From JAVBLP01 sp031553505 (GTDB taxonomy: Bacteria > Elusimicrobiota > Endomicrobiia > Endomicrobiales > Endomicrobiaceae), in the NCBI GenBank assembly GCA_031553505.1, contig JAVBLP010000014.1, positions 1 to 64,000 of the forward strand: a DNA stretch of 64,000 bases, written 5' to 3'. Position numbers and translations under genes: made by a program. Numbering within the stretch: position 1 is the stretch's first letter; every line of letters starts with the position of its first letter. The notes under the pieces are model-generated. The model had not been told where the DNA came from, made no database searches, and worked only from the letters and a program-made list of their open reading frames with translations. Of this stretch, positions 24,967-32,339 are shown piece by piece.

Positions 24967-25560
24967 ATGATAGCAAATATCGTGCCATCCGTAAGGCGTG
25001 TACTAATAGATCATTGTGCTCCTGTACTATTAAAACGTAAACCGGCGGCGTTGTTTACGCTGAGATCAGAAGAGTGTTTGTTTTGCCTGGAAGAAGCCAC
25101 GGGCAATACTCTTGAGATTGAAATATTGAGAAAAAATGAAAACAGCATTTTGCTAATGGTTTATGATTTTGCTTTATTGGAAGATCTTCTTACTGCAAAA
25201 AAGATACAGGCAGAACTTTCCAAGGCAGGTTATCCGGACAGTTTTACTGTAGGAAGCAGTTTGTCGTTTCTGAAATCAAGATTTTCGGAAAGTACATCAT
25301 TTCCACACGAAATAGGTATTTTTTTAGGATATCCATTGGAAGATGTACAGAACTTTATTTTGCACAAAGGGGAGAATTACAAATGCTGCGGTTTGTGGAA
25401 AGTATACGGTAATGAAGAGTATTCTCGTAAATGTTTTATGGAATATAAATATTGCGGTGAACGTATGCGCAGGCATCTTGCAAGAGGCGGCAGCGCAAAA
25501 GATTTTTATATAACGGAAGATGTAAATATAACGGGGAATTTTGGAGGGTTTTATGAGTAA
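24967..25560 (+). CDS. DUF3793 family protein
   Basis: A protein of about 197 residues matching my memory of the DUF3793 family, of unknown function. The conserved part is FPHEIGIFLGYPLEDVQNFI (about 114-133) followed by KCCGLWKVYGNEEYSRKCF and CGERMRRHLARGG. Several cysteines could bind a metal, but none has been shown to. I chose ATG 24967 because AAAGGG lies seven bases before it; ATG 24943 has no such site. Its end overlaps the flavodoxin start by eight bases, and DUF3793 genes are often found beside flavodoxins, so a redox or iron-related role is inferred. Confidence 0.75.
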   Translation: MIANIVPSVRRVLIDHCAPVLLKRKPAALFTLRSEECLFCLEEATGNTLEIEILRKNENSILLMVYDFALLEDLLTAKKIQAELSKAGYPDSFTVGSSLSFLKSRFSESTSFPHEIGIFLGYPLEDVQNFILHKGENYKCCGLWKVYGNEEYSRKCFMEYKYCGERMRRHLARGGSAKDFYITEDVNITGNFGGFYE

Positions 25561-25969
25561 AGCGGCAATTATTTACTGGAGCGGCACAGGTAATACAAAA
25601 GTAATGGCGGAAGAAATTGAAAAGGGTCTGAAAGAAAAAGGCATAGAAACTGATATTTTTGAAGTAAGTTCTGCTCCTTCAGCTTTAGATTCATATGAGA
25701 AAGTTGCTTTTGGCTGCCCGTCAATGGGTGCAGAAGTATTGGAAGAAACGGCGTTTGAGCCTTACTATAGCGCAATAGAAAAAACTCTCGGAGGCAAAAA
25801 AGTCGCACTTTTCGGCTCATACGGCTGGGGAGACGGACAATGGATGAGAGATTGGGCGGAGCGTGCAAAAACTGCAGGTGCAAACCTTGTAGATGACGGT
25901 TTTATGCAAAATGAAGCTCCAAATAATGATGAATGTGTAGCTTTTGGAAAGAAATTTGCAGATTTTTAA
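25553..25969 (+). CDS. Flavodoxin
   Basis: A 138-residue short-chain flavodoxin, an FMN-bearing electron carrier. The phosphate-binding loop is YWSGTGNTKVMAEEI (about residues 8-22), and the isoalloxazine loops include GCPSMGAEVLEE and FGSYGWGDGQWM, all typical. A strong GGAGGG site (25543-25548), inside the DUF3793 gene, selects ATG 25553. The two genes appear translationally coupled. A terminator follows. Confidence 0.95.
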   Translation: MSKAAIIYWSGTGNTKVMAEEIEKGLKEKGIETDIFEVSSAPSALDSYEKVAFGCPSMGAEVLEETAFEPYYSAIEKTLGGKKVALFGSYGWGDGQWMRDWAERAKTAGANLVDDGFMQNEAPNNDECVAFGKKFADF

Positions 25970-26000
25970 TTAAAAATTATACAAAACAGATTGAAAAATC

Positions 26001-26037
26001 AATGCGATAACTTATAAAAAGCTATCGCATTTTTTTT
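26001..26037 (+). terminator. Terminator after flavodoxin
   Basis: A stem AATGCGATA (26001-26009) / TATCGCATT (26023-26031) is followed by a run of Ts, separating the flavodoxin operon from the heat-shock promoter. Confidence 0.9.
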
Positions 26038-26047
26038 GAAAAAAATA

Positions 26048-26076
26048 TTGACAAAAAATTTATTTCTTTATAAAAT
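26048..26076 (+). promoter_or_regulatory. Sigma-70 promoter of the hrcA operon
   Basis: TTGACA (26048-26053), 17 bases, TAAAAT (26071-26076). A start near 26083 would place the CIRCE-like operator in the 5' untranslated region. Confidence 0.8.
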
Positions 26077-26091
26077 AGCACTTGTTAATCT

Positions 26092-26118
26092 TGAGCGCTA
26101 ATCATAATTGAGTGCTAA
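26092..26118 (+). promoter_or_regulatory. Degenerate CIRCE operator (HrcA site)
   Basis: The right arm GAGTGCTAA (26110-26118) is a perfect CIRCE half-site. Nine bases upstream, TGAGCGCTA (26092-26100) matches the left-arm consensus TTAGCACTC at six of nine positions, with exactly the canonical 9-base spacer. The site precedes hrcA, which encodes the cognate repressor, so autoregulation is expected. The weak left arm may make repression leaky. Confidence 0.8.
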
Positions 26119-26142
26119 TTAGAATAATTTTAAGAGGATAAA

Positions 26143-27180
26143 ATGCGTCAGGTCGCCTTGGAAGTCATAAAAGAGAGAAAAGCAAAAATATTAAGCGCGG
26201 TGATATACCACTATATAAAAACAGGCAAACCGGTCGGCTCAAATGTTTTAATAGAAGAATATAATATAGATTTGTCCCCTGCTACCGTAAGAAATTTGAT
26301 GGCGGAACTTGAAAATGAAGAGTTTTTGACTCATCCGCACACTTCCGCAGGAAGAATTCCAACAGATAAAGGATACAGGGCTTATGTTGATTCGCTCGCG
26401 CAGCTTCAAAAATTTGCTGTAGCTGAAGAAGAAAGGATTAAAAAAGAATATGAGCGGAAGCACAGCGAAATAGAAGCGCTTCTTTCCGAAACCTCAAGGA
26501 TACTTTCAGGGCTTTCCCAATACACGGGTTTTGTGCTTGCCCCCAAAGCGCAGTTTAACGAAATAGAAAATATTGAACTTGTGCAGCTTGCCCCGGATCA
26601 GCTGCTTGTAGTTTTATTAACCCATACTGGGATGGTAAAACACAAAAAAGTTGCCGCTACGCTGTCTCCGGCCCAGCTCAGCAGGCTCAGAAATTTTTTA
26701 AACGATAAATTAAGGGGCGTTCCGATTTCGGAGGCCAACGTAAGAATTGTAAATGAAATCAGGGATTTTAGAAGGGAAGAATCTGAAATTCACAGAATAG
26801 CGGAGCAGATCGGCGATATTTTTTACGGAATTCAGGATGACATATATATAGACGGCGCCGCAAATGCCGTTGAAATACCTGACTTTAACGATTTTGAGCC
26901 CGTAAAATCGCTTATAAAACTTAATGAAGACAAAGAAAAGCTTATAAAAATAGTAAGCGATGACTTTAACAGCAGCGGCATAAACGTAAAAATCGGCTCC
27001 GAAAACGCCCTCGCGGAGCTCAAAGACTTAAGTATGATTACAACGGTTTATAAAGACGGCGAAAGAGCGGTCGGCGTTCTGGGCATAATAGGCCCAAAAC
27101 GCATGGAGTATGACAAAATGATGTCGCTTGTAAACGCCGTATCAAAAATGTTGAACGAAATTTTTAAAAAGAGCCGTTAG
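26143..27180 (+). CDS. hrcA: Heat-inducible transcription repressor HrcA
   Basis: HrcA of 345 residues, which binds CIRCE and represses chaperone genes until GroE is titrated by unfolded proteins. The N-terminal winged helix has ILSAVIYHYIKTGKPVGSNVL and LSPATVRNLMAELE, followed by HPHTSAGRIPTDKGYRAYVD, the family signature. The C-terminal GAF-like region includes ITTVYKDGERAVGVLGIIGPKRM. First gene of hrcA-grpE-dnaK, 25 bases before grpE. Confidence 0.97.
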   Translation: MRQVALEVIKERKAKILSAVIYHYIKTGKPVGSNVLIEEYNIDLSPATVRNLMAELENEEFLTHPHTSAGRIPTDKGYRAYVDSLAQLQKFAVAEEERIKKEYERKHSEIEALLSETSRILSGLSQYTGFVLAPKAQFNEIENIELVQLAPDQLLVVLLTHTGMVKHKKVAATLSPAQLSRLRNFLNDKLRGVPISEANVRIVNEIRDFRREESEIHRIAEQIGDIFYGIQDDIYIDGAANAVEIPDFNDFEPVKSLIKLNEDKEKLIKIVSDDFNSSGINVKIGSENALAELKDLSMITTVYKDGERAVGVLGIIGPKRMEYDKMMSLVNAVSKMLNEIFKKSR

Positions 27181-27205
27181 ATAAGATTCTTATAGGAGGC
27201 CTGAG

Positions 27206-27778
27206 TTGTCAGACAAAGAAAAAGAAGTTAAAAACCATGAAGAAGAAGGCTGCGATTGCGAAGAGGCCCGCGATGAAAAGATTTCGGAACTTGAAATCTT
27301 GAAGCAGTCGTTTGATGAAAAGAAAAAACAGGCTGAAGATTACTACGACCAGCTTGTGCGCCTCAAAGCGGATTTTGAAAATTTCAGAAGGCGCTCCGAA
27401 AAAGAAAAGAAAGAATATCTTGATTGGGGTAAAGAAAAAATCCTTTTAAAGCAGATAGGCATGGACGATGTTTTGCAGCAGGCTTTAAAAAGCGCTAAAA
27501 ACGGCAACAATATAGAAAGCATTGTCGTCGGCCTTGAAATGGTTAATAAAGAGTTCGCAAAGATGCTAAAAGAAGAAGGCGTTGAAGAGATTAAGTGCGA
27601 AAAATTTGATCCTAACGAATGTGACGCCATAGATTACGCCGACAGCGATCAAGAAGACGGCACCGTTCTTGAAGTTTACCAGAAAGGCTATAAAATGAAC
27701 GGTAAACTTATCCGCCCGGCAAAAGTTAAGGTAGCAAAAAACTTTGAAGAAACAAATAAAGATGAAAACAAAAATTAA
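27206..27778 (+). CDS. grpE: Nucleotide exchange factor GrpE
   Basis: GrpE of 190 residues, which releases ADP from DnaK. An acidic, Cys-containing N-terminus (EEGCDCEEARDE) precedes a coiled coil (ISELEILKQSFDEKKKQAED, residues about 27-85), then the beta domain with the family end VLEVYQKGYKMNGKLIRPAKVKVAK. It starts at TTG 27206 with a good TAGGAGG site and no closer ATG, so the TTG start is probably real. It lies between hrcA and dnaK. Confidence 0.95.
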   Translation: MSDKEKEVKNHEEEGCDCEEARDEKISELEILKQSFDEKKKQAEDYYDQLVRLKADFENFRRRSEKEKKEYLDWGKEKILLKQIGMDDVLQQALKSAKNGNNIESIVVGLEMVNKEFAKMLKEEGVEEIKCEKFDPNECDAIDYADSDQEDGTVLEVYQKGYKMNGKLIRPAKVKVAKNFEETNKDENKN

Positions 27779-27823
27779 AATTACTTCAAAAAATTACAAA
27801 AAATAAAAAAAGGAGACATTAAA

Positions 27824-29692
27824 ATGGCTAAAATTATCGGGATAGATTTAGGAACTTCAAATTCAGCCGCGGCATTTATGGAAGGCGGGAAAACAACGCT
27901 TATTCCTTCCGCGGAAGGCACAACATTGGGAGGGAAAGCATTCCCTTCTTATGTAGCTTTTACTAAAGACGGCCAGCTTTTGGTTGGCGAGCCGGCAAGA
28001 AGGCAGGCAGTTACAAACCCGACGGGCACGGTAAGCGCTTTTAAGAGAAAGATGGGTACGGATTTTAAATACAATATTAACGGTAAAGAGTTTACGCCCC
28101 AGCAGCTCTCTGCTTTTGTTTTGCAGAAAATTAAAAAAGACGCCGAAGCTTATTTGGGCGAAACGATTTCTAAAGCCGTTATCACTGTTCCCGCTTATTT
28201 TAACGATAACCAGAGACAGGCGACAAAAGACGCCGGCGCGATCGCCGGGCTTGAAGTAGTAAGGCTTGTTAACGAGCCTACCGCGGCGTCGCTTGCGTAC
28301 GGCATAGACAAAGTCGGCAAAGAACAAAAAATATTGGTTTTTGACCTTGGCGGCGGAACATTGGATTGTACGATAATGGAAATGGGCGCGGAAGGGACTT
28401 TTGAAGTCCTTTCAACTTCCGGAGACACGCAGCTCGGCGGAACGGATATGGATAAAGCCCTGATAGATTATATTGCGGACGATTTCAAAAAAACAAACGG
28501 CATAGATTTAAGAAGCGATAAAATGGCTGTCCAGCGCCTGCAGGAAGCCGCAGAAAAAGCAAAAATCGAACTTTCAAACGTTTTGGAAACCGATATCAAC
28601 CTGCCGTTTATAACGGCGGACGCTTCCGGGCCGAAACATTTGACGATGAAATTTACAAGGGCAACGCTTGAAAATCTTGTAAGGCCTATAGTAGAAAGGT
28701 GCAAAACTTCCGTAGACCAGGCTATAAAAGACGCGAAACTTTCAGTAAACGATATAACAAAAATCATTCTTGTCGGCGGACCTACAAGAATGCCAATCGT
28801 ACAGAAATTCGTTGAAGATCTCGTAGGCAAAAAAGTAGAACGCGGCATAGACCCTATGGAATGCGTGTGTTTTGGCGCGGCGGTTCAGGCTGCCGTTTTG
28901 ACCGGAGACGTAAAAGACATTCTTCTTCTAGACGTCACTCCTCTTACGCTCGGACTTGAAACGATGGGCGGCGTGAGAACTCCGCTTATAGACAGAAACA
29001 CCACGGTTCCTGCAAAACGTTCGCAGATATTTTCAACCGCGGCGGATAATCAGCCCAGCGTTGAAATCAATGTTCTTCAGGGCGAAAGGCCTATGGCGAA
29101 AGACAATTTGTCGTTAGGAAGGTTTATGCTTGACGGAATAGCGCCGGCGCCAAGAGGCGTTCCTCAGATAGAAGTTACTTTTGACATTGACGCGAACGGG
29201 ATACTTCACGTTTCCGCTAAAGACAAAGGTACCGGAAAAGAACAATCTATTAAAATATCGTCTTCCACAAAACTTTCTAAAGATGATATAGATAAATACG
29301 TAAAAGAAGCGGAACAGTACGCTTCGGAAGATTCAAAGCGCAAAGAAGAAATTGAAGCCAGAAACGAAGCTGATAATTTGGTTTACTCCGTTGAAAAGAG
29401 CCTGAAAGAGCATGGCGATAAAATTTCTTCCGATGAGCGCCTTGCCGCAGAACAGGAACTTAATGCCACAAAAGACGCGTTAAAAGGAAATGACACCGCT
29501 GCGATAAAAGCCGCTAAAGATAAGCTTATGACTGCCAGTCAGAAACTCGGCGAAGCCGTTTATAAAGCCGCGCAGCAGCAGCCTGGGCCCGATGCTGCAC
29601 AGCAGGGGCAGCCGCAGGGCGACGCAGGGCAACAGCCTAATAATGGCGAGCAAGTGGTTGACGCAGAAGTAGTGGATGAAGACAAAAAATAA
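27824..29692 (+). CDS. dnaK: Chaperone protein DnaK (Hsp70)
   Basis: DnaK of 622 residues, the ATP-driven Hsp70. Conserved elements are IGIDLGTSNSAAAF at the N-terminus, VPAYFNDNQRQATKDAG, the DLGGGTLDCTI phosphate loop and ILVGGPTRMP, then the substrate domain (LLDVTPLTLGLETMGG) and a helical lid. The C-terminus is Gln/Gly/Pro-rich and ends VVDAEVVDEDKK, like the EEVD-type tail of bacterial DnaK. AAAGGAG precedes the ATG. The stop is followed by a palindromic repeat and dnaJ 245 bases later. Confidence 0.98.
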   Translation: MAKIIGIDLGTSNSAAAFMEGGKTTLIPSAEGTTLGGKAFPSYVAFTKDGQLLVGEPARRQAVTNPTGTVSAFKRKMGTDFKYNINGKEFTPQQLSAFVLQKIKKDAEAYLGETISKAVITVPAYFNDNQRQATKDAGAIAGLEVVRLVNEPTAASLAYGIDKVGKEQKILVFDLGGGTLDCTIMEMGAEGTFEVLSTSGDTQLGGTDMDKALIDYIADDFKKTNGIDLRSDKMAVQRLQEAAEKAKIELSNVLETDINLPFITADASGPKHLTMKFTRATLENLVRPIVERCKTSVDQAIKDAKLSVNDITKIILVGGPTRMPIVQKFVEDLVGKKVERGIDPMECVCFGAAVQAAVLTGDVKDILLLDVTPLTLGLETMGGVRTPLIDRNTTVPAKRSQIFSTAADNQPSVEINVLQGERPMAKDNLSLGRFMLDGIAPAPRGVPQIEVTFDIDANGILHVSAKDKGTGKEQSIKISSSTKLSKDDIDKYVKEAEQYASEDSKRKEEIEARNEADNLVYSVEKSLKEHGDKISSDERLAAEQELNATKDALKGNDTAAIKAAKDKLMTASQKLGEAVYKAAQQQPGPDAAQQGQPQGDAGQQPNNGEQVVDAEVVDEDKK

Positions 29693-29703
29693 TTTGAAAT
29701 AGA

Positions 29704-29806
29704 GCGCATCGTCTTTTGCGGTTATGCTTTGTTACGCGCCGGCTCATGTACCATTTTATTTGTACACTTCGCCGGCGCAAGCCTCGCCTGACCGCAAAAT
29801 ACTTTA
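29704..29806 (+). repeat. Stop-proximal palindromic repeat, copy B (after dnaK)
   Basis: An imperfect palindrome of about 103 bp beginning 12 bases after the dnaK stop. TTTTGCGGTTA pairs with TGACCGCAAAA (one G-T pair). Inner arms GCGCCGGC and GCCGGCGC are perfectly complementary, followed by TCA, the stem TGTAC/GTACA and CTTC on the return side. The arms differ in sequence from copies A and D but pair just as well, so base changes are compensated. A GTCATTCTGAAC string follows at 29839. Confidence 0.75.
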
Positions 29807-29838
29807 TGTTTATACAGTATAGTTACCGTAAAAATATT

Positions 29839-29861
29839 GTCATTCTGAACTTATTGCAGAA
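29839..29861 (+). repeat. GTCATTCTGAAC element between dnaK and dnaJ
   Basis: GTCATTCTGAAC followed by TTATTGCAGAA, an imperfect inverted repeat (TTCTG/CAGAA). A near copy lies at 39671-39694 behind the pstB repeat and a third on the minus strand near 13650-13690. Function unknown. The rest of 29807-29937 is AT-rich leader of dnaJ with no clear promoter that I would call. Confidence 0.45.
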
Positions 29862-29937
29862 AGATAAAAGCTGAAATAAATTCAGCAGGATAATGTGATA
29901 TTATCAAGTAACCTATATATTTGAGGAAGAAAACTAA

Positions 29938-31062
29938 ATGGCAAAACGTGATTATTATGAAGTGATTGGAGTATCAAAATCTGCTACAAATGATGAAATT
30001 AAAGCGGCATACAGAAAGCTTGCTTTGAAATATCATCCCGATAAAAACCCCGGGGATAAAGCGGCGGAAGAAAAGTTTAAAGAGATAAATGAAGCTTATG
30101 AGGTTTTATCCGACGCGCAGAAAAAGCAGCAGTATGACGCGTTTGGCCACGATCCTATGGGCGGTATGCCGGGCGGCGGCGCGGGCGGTTACACGCAGTA
30201 CAGCGGCGATATGGGCGATATTTTTGGCGACATTTTCGGAGATATATTCGGCGGCGGCACAAGGCGCGGGAATTCAAGAAGCGCGCAGAGAAGAGGAGAT
30301 GATTTAAGGGTAGACGTCGAGATATCATATTTGGATGCGATGAAAGGCACTGAAATATCTATAGAGGTCCCGAAAAAAGAAACCTGTTCCGTTTGCCGCG
30401 GCACTGGCGGCAAAGACGGCTCAAAGCCGAAACAGTGCCCGCAGTGTAAAGGTTCAGGTCAGGTAAGGCAGTCTCAGGGATTTTTCTCGTTCAGCCAGGA
30501 ATGCCCAAGCTGCAGAGGCAAAGGCACAATTATAGATAATCCGTGTTCCAGCTGCAGAGGCGAAGGCACTGTTAAAACAAGAAAAACCATTAAAGTAAGA
30601 GTTCCGGCAGGCGTTGATGAGGGGACTTCTCTTAAGGTTACCGGTTCCGGTAATGCCGGTTCAAACGGCGCGCCGACAGGCGATTTATATGTTGTAATAC
30701 ACATGAAATCAAACCGCGATTTCAAAAGAAACGGCGATGATTTATATACAAATATATCAATATCTTTTTCGCAGGCGGCTATGGGCATGGAGTATAATGT
30801 ACCCGTTCTTGAAGGGCACGTAAAAGTTAAAATTCCTTCCGGAACGCAGCCCGGCACCACTTTAAGGGTAAGAGAGCAGGGCTTCCCTCGTTTGGGCACT
30901 AAAAGAAGCGGCGACCTTTATGTAAAAGTGAACGTAGATATTCCCAAATCCATGAATGACGCGCAGAAAAGGGCGCTTTTTGAATACGCAAAAGCCATGG
31001 GTGAAATCCCTAAAGACGCGCAGTACCAGAATGATAATTTCTTTAAGAAAATTTTTGGATGA
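29938..31062 (+). CDS. dnaJ: Chaperone protein DnaJ
   Basis: DnaJ (Hsp40) of 374 residues, which delivers clients to DnaK and stimulates its ATPase. The J domain (1-70) has the KYHPDKNPG motif. A Gly/Phe-rich linker (about 72-105) follows. The zinc region has four CxxCxGxG repeats (CSVCRGTGG, CPQCKGSGQ, CPSCRGKGT, CSSCRGEGT). The C-terminal beta domains follow. The repeat-containing gap after dnaK suggests that dnaJ may be differently expressed from hrcA-grpE-dnaK. Confidence 0.98.
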   Translation: MAKRDYYEVIGVSKSATNDEIKAAYRKLALKYHPDKNPGDKAAEEKFKEINEAYEVLSDAQKKQQYDAFGHDPMGGMPGGGAGGYTQYSGDMGDIFGDIFGDIFGGGTRRGNSRSAQRRGDDLRVDVEISYLDAMKGTEISIEVPKKETCSVCRGTGGKDGSKPKQCPQCKGSGQVRQSQGFFSFSQECPSCRGKGTIIDNPCSSCRGEGTVKTRKTIKVRVPAGVDEGTSLKVTGSGNAGSNGAPTGDLYVVIHMKSNRDFKRNGDDLYTNISISFSQAAMGMEYNVPVLEGHVKVKIPSGTQPGTTLRVREQGFPRLGTKRSGDLYVKVNVDIPKSMNDAQKRALFEYAKAMGEIPKDAQYQNDNFFKKIFG

Positions 31063-31077
31063 GGCGGGGGGATATAA

Positions 31078-31659
31078 ATGTACAGAAAAAAAACAGAAAA
31101 ACGCGCTCCGTATTCCGAAATCTGCAAACCTTTTGAAGAGGCGAGGGCTTTTGCCAGGGATCTTGGTTTAAAAAACATAGAACAATGGCTTGATTACTGC
31201 AAAAGCGGCAAAAAACCAAATGATATACCCCACAAACCGGACAGAATTTATAAAAACAAAGGCTGGAAATCTTACGGCGACTGGCTCGGCACCTGGAAAG
31301 AAAAGGAATCAGCCGTAAACGGTTATGTCGAGCAGGTAAAATATCTGCCTTTTGAGGACGCCAAAAAATATGTTGCCCGCTTGAGGCTTAAAAACGTAAA
31401 AGAGTGGTTTAATTACTGCGACGGCGGGAAAAGGCCAAAAAATATACCTTACAATCCTGACCGCGCATATAAAAACTCCGGCTGGAAATCGTATGCCGAC
31501 TGGCTTGGTTTTATGCCGTCTCCACCGGATTTTAATGAAGAACCAACTTTTGAAAAACCTAAAACCAAACACAGCGATAAATCTTTAGAAGCAGGCAGAA
31601 AACGCGCTCCGGTCGCCTCTACAGAGCCTTTTGCGTTTTTTAGAAACAAAAAAAGATGA
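31078..31659 (+). CDS. Protein with two PHINT (phage-integrase repeat unit) domains
   Basis: A 193-residue basic protein with two tandem repeats of about 60 residues: PFEEARAFARDLGLKNIEQW...YKNKGWKSYGDWLG (about 18-71) and PFEDAKKYVARLRLKNVKEW...YKNSGWKSYADWLG (about 90-144). Each contains a YCKSGKKPNDIP or YCDGGKRPKNIP segment. This looks like the PHINT repeat named from some integrases, best known from algae and marine bacteria. Function unknown; the basic, aromatic repeats suggest nucleic-acid binding. Its stop overlaps the response-regulator start by four bases (ATGA), so it is translated with the phosphate sensors. No integrase domain is present. Confidence 0.7.
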   Translation: MYRKKTEKRAPYSEICKPFEEARAFARDLGLKNIEQWLDYCKSGKKPNDIPHKPDRIYKNKGWKSYGDWLGTWKEKESAVNGYVEQVKYLPFEDAKKYVARLRLKNVKEWFNYCDGGKRPKNIPYNPDRAYKNSGWKSYADWLGFMPSPPDFNEEPTFEKPKTKHSDKSLEAGRKRAPVASTEPFAFFRNKKR

Positions 31660-32339
31660 ATAATCTGATATATATAGTTGATGATGAAGAAGATATACTT
31701 GAACTTGTTGAAATTAACCTGAAAAAGAATTTTTTTAAGGTTAAAACTTTCACGGCTCCATGTGCGTTTTTAAAGGCTTTAGAAAAAGAAAAACCGGATT
31801 TAGCGGTTTTAGACATAATGATGCCGCAGACTGACGGTTTTGAACTTTCCAGAATTATGAAAAGCGATAAGAAATTTGCCGATATCCCTATAATATTTTT
31901 AAGCGCCAAATCTGATGAAAGCGATAAAGTAACAGGGCTTGAACTCGGAGCCGATGATTATGTCGCAAAACCGTTTTCGGTAAAAGAGCTTATGGCAAGA
32001 ATTAAGACTGTCCTTCGCAGGGTGAAACCAAAAGAGCCATCTTCGCACAGCTCAAAACAAAGTGCAAATATAATTTTAGACAAAGAAAAGTTTACGGTAC
32101 ACTCCGGAAATAAAAAAATTAACCTTACTACAAGCGAGTTTAAGATTTTGGAACTTTTGCTCTCTAAACCGGGCATTGTTTTCTCAAGGGAAAAGATATT
32201 GGATTATCTGTGGGGTGAGGATAAGCTTGTGATAGACAGAACTATAGACGTGCATATAAAAAATCTGCGCGATAAGCTTGGCGCGCAAGGCAAAATGATA
32301 AAAAACATACGCGGTGTAGGGTATAAAATAGATGAGTAA
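31656..32339 (+). CDS. phoB: Response regulator, PhoB/OmpR family
   Basis: A 227-residue two-component regulator. The receiver domain has the acidic pair DDEED near residue 9-13, phospho-acceptor D53 (VLDIMMPQTDG), and K in DDYVAKPFSVKELMAR. The winged-helix DNA-binding domain has LTTSEFKILELLLSKPG and DRTIDVHIKNLRDKLG...IRGVGYKI. It overlaps the PHINT gene by 4 bases and the histidine kinase by 8. The pst/phoU operon 3 kb downstream and a candidate Pho box make PhoB the likely role; assignment by context. Confidence 0.85.
   Translation: MNNLIYIVDDEEDILELVEINLKKNFFKVKTFTAPCAFLKALEKEKPDLAVLDIMMPQTDGFELSRIMKSDKKFADIPIIFLSAKSDESDKVTGLELGADDYVAKPFSVKELMARIKTVLRRVKPKEPSSHSSKQSANIILDKEKFTVHSGNKKINLTTSEFKILELLLSKPGIVFSREKILDYLWGEDKLVIDRTIDVHIKNLRDKLGAQGKMIKNIRGVGYKIDE

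Noticed and set aside
31078..31659. Integrase or mobile element based on PHINT repeats
   Set aside because: No recombinase catalytic domain, no attachment repeats and no phage genes nearby.
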